DNA from: Silene latifolia
Lineage: Eukaryota > Streptophyta > Magnoliopsida > Caryophyllales > Caryophyllaceae
Assembly: GCF_048544455.1 (NCBI RefSeq)
Contig: NC_133538.1
Location: forward strand, 38,968,969-39,032,968
Reading direction: 5' to 3'
Length of the DNA stretch: 64,000 bases
The notes below the pieces were generated by a model that was not told where the DNA came from, made no database searches, and saw only the letters and a list, made by a program, of their open reading frames with translations. Positions within the stretch are counted from its first letter, which is position 1. Every line of letters begins with the position of its first letter. The translations under genes and the position numbers were made by a program. This document shows positions 48,171 through 58,886 of this stretch, piece after piece.

Positions 48171-50390
48171 AACTTCCCAAACCAAACCCTTGCTTGTCCC
48201 CAAGCAAGAATTAGACTCGATCCTAAAACCTAATGGAACGATTTCAATCTCAGAGCCAAATGCAACTTGCAAAGCCTAAACCAATTTAATGCCACAACTA
48301 ACAATCAACTAGCAATATGAATCATGCAAACGAGTTATGTAGTCGTTAAAAACTGCTGAACTGTCAACTATAGAGACTCATCATTATGGACTCTCACGGG
48401 TCGTTCATATCACACATAAGCACATGTGAATATATGTAAAAGATAGAAAGAATTTATTTTGTGATGACTCTCACCTAACTGCGACCTATAAGAACACACC
48501 TGCAGTCTAATATGAAAATAATCTCTACAACCGTACATATGCATTCCAACCAAACAAATGACCATGACACATGCCGAGGTACATATGGATATGTGAGGCT
48601 ATGGGCAGGAAGGGGCTAAGATAAATTTGGATAAAAATAGAGTTAAAAGCTAAGCTAGTAACTAAGGAAACCATATTAATAACAACATCCAACTTCTTGC
48701 TCAAGATTTCAATCGAAACGGTGCTAATAGTAAGCACAAATCTCACAATCTCCATAATTAGTCAACTCCCCATAAGATACAAATACAGCATGGGAGCAAA
48801 AATCGTCATTTATTAAAGACTTTGAATTATGCGATTTTGATTCTTTTCTTTTCTCGGGCTTCAGTAGATCGACCAATGAGTCCAGTCGACCGACCATAGA
48901 TCGAACTTGTTTTTCCCTTTTTCTTTTTGTTTTCTTTTTTTTTTCAATTCTATTTTTTTTTTCTTTCCTTCCTTTTTCATCTTCCCAACATCATCTCAAA
49001 ATGAGCATTAGCTATCAAAAACAAAATAACAATCCCAAGAACATAAACTACTAGCTTGACAAGAGCAGGCTAAGTGTAGGATGTAGTTAACGGGACAAAA
49101 AGGTTATTTCTGGCAGTGTGAGGCTTATGGGAAAAATGAATAAAGGGTTGACCTCTTCCACATGTGTCAACTAACCACGAACCGAATGCATACAGGTATT
49201 AAGCAAATTAAGTTCATATTTATGCATATTGATGTACATGTCTCATAAGCAGTAACTACTCACATTCCTAAATAAACCGGTCATGGATGACACCAGTTAT
49301 AGGCTCTAAAACTCAAAATATATAAGTAGTTTGCCAAAATTCTAAGTCAAGTCTCAAGTCCAGCAAGTAAATTAACGAAAACTCGTAGACTATGCAAATG
49401 ATTCTACTAATAACATGTCAATTTAGCAAGGTTTAGGCATAAAACAGATGCAAATGCAATGTCATCATTGAAATACTACCGTTCCGACTCAACCTATATG
49501 CTAAAATAAACGTGAATTGTTTTTGAATTTTTTTGAAATTTTCCAATTTTTTTGAATTTTGTATATATATATATATGAAATGAAATAAACAATGCAAACT
49601 GAAATGCAATAAACGTGAAACAGAAATGCAATAGAACATGTGAATGCAGTGCAAAACCCTTCCCCAAACCAAATCGCACAATGTCCACATTCTGCAAAAT
49701 CATGTACTGAAATAAAAAGGAAACGTGAATTTGCGATAACTAATAAGTAAAATTGACATAAAAGAAACTCGGAAACTCACAAGACTTTAAGCGCAGCAAA
49801 AGGAAACCTCCCCAAACCAGCGTGAGTTAGGAGGTTTCAGTAGCCAGCAGTGCTACCATAGGTACCTGAAAAGAAACAAAAGGACCGCGCGTAATTCCGA
49901 GGGAGCAATTTATTAAACGCAAAATTATGTGCAAAATAAGAAACGGAATAAAACAGAAATAAAACGGAGAATAAAGTGGGAAAAGACTCCCTCAACTTCC
50001 GCAAATCGACCAAACACAGTAGGGAAATGGTCGAAAACAGATACAGCAGCGCTGGGCGGTCGATCGACCACATCACCCAGTCGATCAACCAGGGTGACAC
50101 GAACAGAGCTTCAGAATCGCATTGCGGTCGATCGATCGACCAAGATGGCGATCGATCGAAAAACCTCTTTGTAAGTTGATTTCTTCGAATTAGCTCAATA
50201 AATTGAGCTAACAAGGTCTATAAACCTGCAAATACACATAATAACGCGCCCAAAATTGCGCAAAACCCAAAGTAACAGTCTAAAGGTCTTTAAATCCTAA
50301 GCAAACTTATTAATGCGAAGTCTCGCGCACACAAAAGCAATAAAAAGTCTAACAAAAGCAATAAAATGAATGTTTTTGTAAAAAGTCTTG
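48171..50390 (-). other. Non-coding 3' internal region of Athila-like element
   Basis: It has T-rich runs near 48915-48970, a short TATATA run near 49563, and decayed GTCGATCGACC sites near 48865-48900 and 50056-50160. The place of reverse transcriptase and integrase is taken by unrelated sequence; no motif of either was found. Confidence 0.6.
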
Positions 50391-53300
50391 ATCAACTAAT
50401 AGCTGATCAAGAATGGCCACGGAATGGCCCACTTGCTCGAATTATGGCTACAAGAGGTAGCCTCTACAGTGCTCATCTCCTCAGCGGCACTTCTATCAAT
50501 TCCAATATCCGCAAAACTCAACGGATCAAGATCTCGAACATCTTCCCAATCAACAACCTCGCCTGGCTCATCAAAATCCAAATCGGACTCCGTCACCTTA
50601 ACTGACTCCTCATCAGGCTCCTCATCAGTGTCCTAGCTAAGACATCCTAGGCCGCCTCTTTGAACGATTGGCTCCCTCACAGCTGGAGCAACTTGCGGCA
50701 CTTCCTTCCCCAAACCAGCTCCTGCAATATCTAAACAGAAGAATCTTCCTCCAATTTGCTCCCAATCTGGGGCGGAGGTGTTACAACAGGAGTAGGCATA
50801 TCAGAAATCACAAAATAAGATTTCTTCTCAAAAATCGTATTACAGGTGACTGGCCACATAGGATCTTTCTTCTTAGTGGGCTGGGCAAAAACAATGGACT
50901 GTTTCCCTACTTTAAAGGTCAATGTCCCTGAGCCAACATCTATAACTACACCAACAGTGTGCAGAAAAGGTCTACCCAAAATGATAAGAATGTGAGCATC
51001 CTCGGATATGTCTAGTACAACGAAGTCGAGTGGGAAAAAGAACTTTCCTATTTGCACAGAAATGTCCTCTAAGACTCCTATAGGCTGGACCGCCAAACGA
51101 TCAGCCATCTGTATTGTCATGTTAGTAACTGCAAACCTAGTCAATTTCAATTTCTTAGCTAGACTCAAAGGCATAACGCTAATGCTGGCTCCTAGGTCAC
51201 ATAATGTCTTCTCAATTGAGAAGGTACCCATATTACAAGGAACAAAAAAGCTATCGGGGTCTGCTAGCTTATGAGGTGCAGTGTGAGTCAAATAAGAGCA
51301 TGACTCCTCAGTTAGTGCGACAGAATGCACAGTATCAAGTGACTTCTTTTTAGACAAAAGCTGCTTTATAAATTTCGTGTAAGCAGGCACTTGATTAACT
51401 AATTCAAGGAAAGGAACTTGTAAATTTAAACTACGAATAACATTTTCAAATTTGTTAAACGATACATGTTCCTTTGTCGACCCCAATCTCTCTGGGTACG
51501 GGGCTGTAAGAAGCAACTTAGCCCTTTCCTCTAGATCTCTCATACCGGCGTCAGTGGACTTAGGCTGAAAATCCACTACTTTGTCCTTGTTGAAGCTCGA
51601 ACCTTTTTCAGACCGTCTCAAGAATGAGCCATTAATCGTCATTGGGTCATACTTTGGAGCCGGAATAGACCCATCAGCATTTGGGTCTTGCCTCAATAAT
51701 GTCGGAGTCGTCGTACCCCGAAACAAAGCATTGGAGGACGAAAAGGTTCAACATCAGCAGCGTTTTCAGTCGATCGACCATGTATAACTCGATCGACCGG
51801 CTTCTACAGGACCAGAAGCTGTGCTATTTCGCGGACCGGTCGATCGACCGGGGTATGTCAGTCGATCGACTGATATACCTACTGATCGTCTTTTTCTTGC
51901 TACTGTTCGTTACTGCCTTCTTCTTACTTGGTTCCGTCTCATCTTTTCCAGTAGTGTCCTCGACCATAGCGGGCCCATCAAGGGTAGACCCACTCCTCAA
52001 AGTGATAGCATTTAGGGTCTCTTTTTGATCCGGCTGCGATGGTAATTGCCTCGGAGCCCGAGTTGCACTTTTGCTTGCCAGTTGAGCAATTTGACTCTCC
52101 AACATTTTTGTAGAAGTCTCTCTAGCTTGAGACTCCTTTTGTAGTAAACCCGGCAGATTTTGAACCATGTTTTTCAACTCAGAAATGTCAGAATTTTGAA
52201 ATTGGTGCTGCTGAGGCATATAAGGAGGCTTTTAAAACTGCTGTTGCTTATGAGGGGGCACATAACTTTGCTGCTGCTGCTGTGGACCCGAATTAAGGAC
52301 ATTCTGGTTGGTCCACCTCAAATTGGGGTGGATATTAGATGTACCAGTCTGTCTATAATGTTGAAAGGCAGCACATACTTCATTCGAACTAGGACAAAAA
52401 TCCGAAACATGTCCCTCAGCTCCACATCTTTTGCATGTAAATGGACCGTCTGAAACAACGTTAACTTGGTAAATACCTCCCTTTTGAGATGCTCTTCCAA
52501 GCTCATACTTATCAAATCTCGCCGTAAGAGCCTCTAATGCAGCTACAGAAGGGGATTCAGCGGCTCTCCTTTGATTACCCCGAGAATTTCCATGCTCAGC
52601 TTTATGGGTGGCCATATCATGAATGATTTTCTACCCTTTAGTTTCTCCAACATTCTTCTGGAATCTGCCATTAGCTGCAGCATCCAGGATAGCCCTCTGA
52701 TCGTCATAAAGCCCATTATAAAACTGATTGCATAGGCTCCATTGTTCGAACCCATGGTGCGGAATAGTTCGCACCAGCTTCTTGAAACGGACCCATGCCT
52801 CATGAAAATTCTCATCAGGACCCTGTTTAAAGCTTGTGATCTAAGCTCTAATGGCATTGGTCTTTGAGGCAGAGAAATATTTCTTGTAGAGTGCTAGGGC
52901 CAGCGAATTCCAATCAGTGATCCCGTTAGTAGCTCGATCCAGATCTCGGTACCATTCCCTTGCGGCATCACGAAGCGAGAATATGAACATCGTCTCCTTC
53001 ACACAGTCCCTGGGTCACACCTATCGGTGGGGTATGGAGCGAAGAGTCAATGAATATCTCCATATGTTTAGCTGCATCTTCATTTGCAGTTCCCCCAAAT
53101 TGGTTTCTCTCAACCAAGTTAATATAAGACGGTTTCGGTTCGAATTTTCTGTCCGTCCCTGGTAATGCGAATCCCTTATAGAGATTCTCAGCTATTGGCT
53201 CGGAGTGACTGGCTATAATTGCTTCTTCAGCCATGTCTGGAGATGTGACGGTCTCAGCTGAGGAATTAGAAATAGGTGACGAATGTGGATCCTCCTCAAA

Positions 53301-53441
53301 CAGCTCGTTCTCGTAGTAACTAGACAGAGTACTCAGCTCTTCCTCTGTCGGCAGTACTCTAGATGATCGTCTCAACTCGCGCAAAGTCCTTTCGATCTCA
53401 GGATCCAATGATCTCGGTATACCACCCTGTGACCTGCGCAT
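50391..53441 (-). pseudogene. Athila-like gag-protease, several frame breaks
   Basis: Start MRRSQGGIPRSLD at 53441, then gag frames at 53441-52968, 52857-52543 and 52615-52232. The last has a CCHC zinc knuckle (CKRCGAEGHVSDFC), followed by a Gln-rich stretch and a TAA near 52232. The region continues at 52219-51824. The frame at 51726-50731 carries a retropepsin of Athila type: CDLGASISVMPLS with its active-site Asp, then the ILGRPFLHT motif. An acidic tail lies near 50640-50400. At least three frame changes and one stop make it inactive. TCGATCGA palindromes lie in the linker before the protease (51770-51873). Confidence 0.85.
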
Positions 53442-53550
53442 AAGAGGAAACTACAAGTAGAATATGAGAATAGTTGAAGGAACAGATGTCCCTTAAACTA
53501 AGAAAAAGACTAAAATAAAAACAACTAAAAATTAAACAATTGCCTCCCCG

Positions 53551-53567
53551 GCAACGGCGCCAAAATT
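53551..53567 (-). promoter_or_regulatory. Primer binding site, tRNA-Asp type
   Basis: On the minus strand TGGCGCCGTTGCCGGGG follows the 5' LTR after a few A/T bases. It is the match to tRNA-Asp known for Athila-group elements and sets the orientation. Confidence 0.85.
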
Positions 53568-55029
53568 TGATACCGTCGTAGAGTACCAAAGATAAATTTA
53601 TAATTTCAAACTACTACTATAGCTAGTGGCAGTCAGGGTCGAACCACAGAGAGGCGATGCAATTATTAGTTGTCTAATTTTAGTCCAAGGTAACAGTTGT
53701 GAGGGGGTTTGATTTGAAATGTTCTATAACTAATGGGTAAATAGAATTTAAAATTAAACTAAAACAAATATAAAAAGGAATGCTAAGATGGTCGGTTCAC
53801 TGTAGTTTCGGCGGCAGTATCCTAGGTAAGTCTGAAATAGTCACGTAAGACGGGAAAATAAGAAGTCCTCTCGGTCCATACTTAACAGGTAGCATCTTTT
53901 GATCTAGCTACGGGTCCCTAATATCACTAATGCTGACTCTCGTCCTGAAAAGTGATTTAAAAGTCTAAATTAACGTATCTCTGGATCATATTAATTTAGT
54001 CGTCTTAATTAAGCAAACTATTTCCCTCCCCTATCTTTCGATCTTATCAAGTCGGTCAATTCCTAAGCATTCAACTAGTCGCGTGCACTCTATTCGTCAA
54101 AAATAGCAATTCAATTAATTGAAACGAAGGTAATCTCACGTGAGCCGGTCAATTGACCAAGTAGGCCAGTCGATCGACCATGGCGCGATTTCAGGTCTAC
54201 TAATTTTACGCCGCCTACACTACAATTCCCCTACATCTTAGCACATGGAGTTTAGCTACTCATGATATTGATAATAACAACAATAAACTTAACTAATAAA
54301 GCAATCGAATTCATACTTAAATTAATTAAATAAACAATTGACATGAAATGATAATTCGGCTTTGGGAAATCTAACCTAGCAATTCTAAACTACGGATGAA
54401 AGCAATAAAATTGAATAGTGGAACAGAAAATACCGTAAAGAGGAATTGCAGAGAAATGATCAAAACCGAATGCAAAAGGAAACTTATCGACGGAAAATTA
54501 AACTAAAGAACCCTAATTAATTTTGATAATAAAAGACTTTTTTCTATTCTGAAAACATCAGGTTACGTTATATAGGAATATAACGTAACACTTATTTCTA
54601 AAACCTAATTACAATGGGCTTTGGAATTCTCGAAATTTGCGTCAGATTCACGGTTCGGTCGATCAACCATACAGCTCAGTCGATCGACCAAAGCTCGTTG
54701 TACAGTAGCTTCTGATCTTCGTCTCTGGTCGATCGACCACTGTAGCTGGTAGTCGCTTCTAAACTCTTCATAAAGTTGTCTTTCAGGCCTCGAAATGTGC
54801 ACCAAGTTCGTTTCTTGAGTAAATACTTCACGTCAAATAAAATGCAAGGTACTTAGGGACGGATTCGGCTAGATTTCTGCTGGATTCTTCACATTTCTGC
54901 AATATTACACAAAAACACAAAAGTAGACAGAAAGACGGAAATAGGGAAAATAGTAGCTTAAACTTCACAAATGAGCTCTGAAATGTGTGTAAAATAGGAT
55001 GTAAAACAACATATTTAAGACACGCATCA
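53568..55029 (-). repeat. 5' LTR of the Athila-like element
   Basis: A 1462-bp LTR that reads TGATGCGTGTC to GGTATCA on the minus strand. It lacks about 25 bp including one palindrome that the other LTR has near 47850-47875. Confidence 0.9.
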
Positions 55030-55034
55030 GTGTG

Positions 55035-55938
55035 ATACCATTTATTGCAGTGGGTACACCTCGGTGGTTCATATTCCTTATTTTCTGGTTGAGCATAACT
55101 GTCAGAACCTCGTCCTCCTCCGGTACGAGTGCTCATTGCGACTTCAACTGTTGGTTCTTCGCGGACAAGAGTCACAGCCTTGTGACGCTCCTCACCCAGG
55201 ACCAGGCCATATACTCGATTGAGAGAAGTGAGATCGTCAACCATCAATAAATTGGAACGCAAATTATCATATAAAGCAGTGTTGAGTCCCATGATGAATT
55301 GGTGTACCTTCTCCTCCTCTTTTTCGTTGAGAAATTCAGCGGCAGCGCCAGTAGGTAGCTAATTCATCCCAAATTGATTTGAGATTGGTATAATAATCAA
55401 CGACGGAACGGTTTCCTTGCCTGCACTCGATTAAATCACTCTTGAGTTGGTGCACACGAGTTGCGTTACCTGCAGCATACCGAGAATACCGATCCTTGAG
55501 TTCCTTCCAGATTTCGTGTACAGTGCCAGAAAAAGCAATACTCGGAAGCAATTTTTCGTCAATCACAGCACGCAACCAAGCCTTAATCATGGCGTTACAC
55601 TAACGCCAAGCCACCACTTCATAATTATCTTCTTCCGATCCTTCAGGTTTCTTCACGGTTCCTTTAACAAGGCCTAACTTGTTCTTTGCGTCAATCCCAT
55701 TCCTTACCGCGTCAGCCCATAGATTGTAATTGTCTCCATTGAAAGTCGTGTCAGTCAGTTTTAGACTCGGACTATCGGAAGGGTGTAAGTATAGGGGAGA
55801 TGACAGAGGTATTGATTCGTGACCACCGCCGTTCCCTTTTTCAATCTTACCTTCTCCTCCAATTTTCGTCATTGATTAAAATAAAATATGTAAAAAAAAT
55901 TGACGGATGCGAGGATCAAACCTGCTCTGATGATACCA
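55035..55938 (-). pseudogene. Copia gag, 5' part
   Basis: On the minus strand MTKIGGEGKIEKGNGGG (55872) begins the gag. DNYNLWADAVRNGIDAKNKLG, WKELKDRYSRYAAGN and VVDYYTNLKSIWDEL follow, with a stop near 55597 and a frame change near 55340, then MGLNTALYDNLRSNLL and the first zinc-knuckle residues CTHCNKWYHT at 55035. The knuckle is completed at 46681 on the other side of the Athila-like insertion. The primer binding site TGGTATCATCAGAGC lies at 55938-55924 next to the LTR. The gag type suggests a Tork or Retrofit-like copia (inference). Confidence 0.87.
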
Positions 55939-56741
55939 TGATAAACTGATAGCAATCAAGTATGGGAAAGATTGGCTTGAATAGCCGAATTAATTGATGA
56001 ATAAAGAGACGTACAAGTAGGTCTGTAAATGAACCGACAAGTCCTCGGGATCGGCTCGGTCAAAGCTCGGCTCGATATCGGTCAAACTGAGCTCGAGCTC
56101 GGGCTCGAACTAAGCTGAGCCCAAACCGAGCCGAGCTCGAGCACACTAAGGCTCGGCTCGGGAGCTCGTTTGAGCTCGTTATTTTTAAAATTACTTAATA
56201 TTTTTCAATTTATTTACTTAGATTGTAGCAATTTTAAAATAAATAAATTAAAATATTAGTTTATAAGATAAAATTACATAATAATTGTTATTATAATCTA
56301 ACAAAAAGATAATATTCTCGTTTGAATTTGAATTTTTAAATCAAAAATTACGTTATAATTAAAATAATGCTCGAAAAAATGGTACGCAAACAAAGCTCGG
56401 GCTCGGGTTCGGGCTCGTAAAATATTATATGAGCCGATCTCGAGCCTTGATTTCAAGAGCTCGGGTTCGGGCTCGAACTCGATTTTTACAATATAAGCTC
56501 GAGCTCGGCTCGGCTCAGTTACACCCCTACGTACAAGGCTGGCTTAAATACAACAAGGCTATCACCTAAGTCAAAACTAAATCCTACCTACAAGGAAAAT
56601 AAGATAAAAAAAGATACATTTCACAACAATAAGGTAACTAATATATCCTCCGAATATCCCGAGCATATCTGCCACATAACTCGTAATATACGGTGATATA
56701 TTTCCATATATGTACAGGGACTTTTTTGGAGCATTATTACA
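55939..56741 (-). repeat. 5' LTR of the split copia element, with MITE inside
   Basis: On the minus strand it runs from TGTAATAATGCTCC (56741) to CAGTTTATCA (55939) and is followed by the primer binding site. Without the hAT MITE and its duplication it is about 283 bp. The matching 3' LTR is not in the window, because the element is cut off in its reverse transcriptase. Confidence 0.75.
56018..56529. mobile_element. hAT-type MITE inside a copia LTR
   Basis: A 512-bp element with ends TAGGTCTGTAA and TTACACCCCTA in inverted orientation and subterminal repeats built on GAGCTCGGGCTCG and CCGAGCCGAG. It is flanked by a perfect 8-bp duplication CGTACAAG (56010-56017 and 56530-56537), the hAT hallmark. 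No transposase is present. Confidence 0.9.
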
Positions 56742-56999
56742 AGACAGGACGAAAAGTGAGTTGCTTAGCGTAACTAATACAATACGGAGTCTAATTATAA
56801 TTATTTATCACAAGTGGGATAAACAAGTGTGCCAAACTATGCTAATGAGTTAGTTATGATGTAGAAGTATATACTCTAAACAAGTCCAACTCCACTTATT
56901 TATGTAAACTTAAAACTACCTTAATTTACTCTTTTTTTTATTAGGTAATAAAACTAGATTGATCCTCTAAGATATGACCAATCTATCTCATCATTTCAA
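56742..56999. other. Spacer with no recognised feature
   Basis: AT-rich sequence between the copia LTR and the LINE fragment. No ORF or repeat end was recognised. Confidence 0.4.
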
Positions 57000-57002
57000 A
57001 TG

Positions 57003-57510
57003 ATACAGATAAGTTAAAGCCACCGGCTTTCAAACCACCTCAAAAGAGTTGGACATGAATGTCCAATAGAAGCCATAAAGACGGCAACTTTGTTGCCTTC
57101 ACGAAAGCAATGTTTAATTATCGCTTCATCAAAGAATTGAAGATCTAATTTTACATCCTTGATAATACTAGAAATTTCCAAGAAATTTGCCAAATACTAC
57201 GGATTGAGTTGATAACACATAAATTATCACCTTCTACAATTAACTTCGAGATTCTTAAGTATTTAACTGCTAAAATACCTTCTTTTAAAGCGAGAGTTTC
57301 AGCAACAAAAATACTATTAGATCCGCATTTTTTTGCTCCTAGCAAAACGACTTTACTATTATGATCTCTTATAGAATATCCTAAAGCAGCTTTATTACCA
57401 TATATTTTTGATCCGTCAAAATTTAACTTTAGAAACCCATTTTTATGTTTCTCCCACCAAATATCTTCCTTACTAGTAGTATTTCTAACTGACACGTCTT
57501 TATCAGGATT
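57003..57510 (-). pseudogene. RNase H domain fragment of a plant L1-type LINE
   Basis: On the minus strand WWEKHKNGFLKLNFDGSK opens an RNase H-like fold; GYSIRDHNSKVV, AETLALKEGI and LIVEGDNLCVIN follow. Near 57180 the frame shifts, and the C-terminus continues in another frame (FREGNKVAVFMASIGH, near 57030-57090). This domain ends the second ORF of plant L1 LINEs, or can stand alone as RNase H-like genes. The Asp, Glu and Asp expected at the active site are visible. No reverse transcriptase lies upstream on this strand, so it is a 5'-truncated remnant. Confidence 0.75.
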
Positions 57511-58201
57511 GTTAAGATCCTTAATTTACTCTTTTGAATCACCCAATTTACCTTAATTATATTTACTAATAACACTTTCCATTGATTATTTGAAGGCTGG
57601 TTAACAAGTTAATTGTAAGGAGTAATAAGGAGCTCATCCTAACTTGAGCTGACAACTTTTTTTTTTTTTGGCAAGTTTACTTAAAATGTGCACACAGGGA
57701 ATGTTACTATTGGATTAGATGTCAATTCAGATAAATATGGAGCTCATACTCTTTATCTTTTTTATTCTTTACCAGAATCAATGGTAAACAAATGATTGAG
57801 ACGGGAGAGTAATAATAATATTAAATGGGAATGAAGAGGAGTTACATAATACATTATACATACATACCTTCAGGTTGAGGAATAAGTTGGGCGTAATTAG
57901 ATCCAAATTTATTGATCAACAATATGAACATAAATATGAGAAGAAAGTGAGGTTGAAATGACACCGCCATTGTTGCTACTCTTGGATCGAGCTTCCTTTC
58001 ATTTTGTTTCCATTTCACAGACAAATTTTAACGCGCTGGAGAGATAGATAAGTAGTTGTGATTTTGTGAAGCTGATGGGGGTGTTCATAAAATAAAGGAC
58101 CAAGAGGAGCAACTCCTTTAAAATTTTTAAATGACGCAGGATTTGACTATATTATACTACCAAGTACTCACTTAAGTCTTCTTTTGAAGCAAAAGATTTT
58201 A
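57511..58201. other. AT-rich spacer
   Basis: No gene was recognised. It contains a 14-base T-run near 57659 and ends in TTA (58199-58201), the target site of the first Tourist MITE. Confidence 0.4.
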
Positions 58202-58528
58202 GAGCATGTGCATTGGTTGGATTTTACCTCCCCAAATTTACTTTCTCTCTCTCTCTTTAATTGGGGTGTCTCATCAATGTGGAAGATTTCCCATCATTTG
58301 GGACTTTCCTACTTTGAGCGAACCTTTCCAAATTGAACAACAAATGAGACACAATCATGTGACAGGTGAAACATGTAAAATTAATAGAGGAAAATTTGTT
58401 GGGAACTCCATTGATGCAAGAGATAGTAATAAAAAGGAGATGGTAAATGAAAAAATTAGTGGAAAGTGAGGTGGACGAATGAGAAAAAGAGAGCGAAAAT
58501 ATGGGGAGGTCAATGGATGCATACGCTC
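58202..58528. mobile_element. Tourist-type MITE A (PIF/Harbinger)
   Basis: Ends GAGCATGTGCATTGG and, reversed, GAGCGTATGCATCCATTG, flanked by TTA at 58199-58201 and 58529-58531. It has no coding capacity. Its reverse complement is clearly homologous to the neighbouring MITE B (shared TCCCCATATTTTC, GTCCACCTCA and TTTCCACTAA blocks). Confidence 0.82.
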
Positions 58529-58531
58529 TTA

Positions 58532-58846
58532 GAGCATCCGCAAAGGTGAGGCTCCCCATATTTTCTCTTTCTTTCTCTTATTTGTCCACCTCATTTTCCA
58601 CTAACTTTTCCATTTACCCTCCTCATTTCATAACTATATTTATGCAATAATGGGGTTCCCCAATTAACACACAAACATTTGGGAACCTCCCCAAAAGTAA
58701 CACAAATTGTCTTACTTTTTTTTTTGGGACCTCCCCTAAAAACAGTGGAGCCCCAAATAATGGGGAGGTTGGTGCAACAATGAGGATGCTCATTTGAGGA
58801 AAGAGAAGGCAAAAGGGGAGGCTATTTCTCTCCTTTGTGGATGCTC
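58532..58846. mobile_element. Tourist-type MITE B (PIF/Harbinger)
   Basis: Inverted ends GAGCATCCGCAAAGG and CCTTTGTGGATGCTC (14 of 15) are flanked by TTA at 58529-58531 and 58847-58849. It is a second copy of MITE A's family in opposite orientation and shares the TTA between them. The open frames on its minus strand are not supported as genes. Confidence 0.87.
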
Positions 58847-58886
58847 TTAGAGCCACATTAATGGTAAGCTACTAGTATCTTTGCCA

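Larger units (their letters stand above)
46687..55029 (-). mobile_element. Athila-like Ty3-type element with gag-protease only
   Basis: It is 8343 bp, with the exact duplication GTGTG at 46682-46686 and 55030-55034. On the minus strand it begins TGATGCGTGTC, has LTRs of about 1.47 kb, and a primer binding site TGGCGCCGTTGCCGGGG that matches the tRNA-Asp type used by Athila elements. Gag and protease follow; no reverse transcriptase, integrase or envelope-like region is present. About 2.2 kb of non-coding sequence then leads to the purine tract GGGTTTGGTTTGGGAAGTT before the 3' LTR. It lies in the zinc-knuckle codons of a copia gag. Confidence 0.92.
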
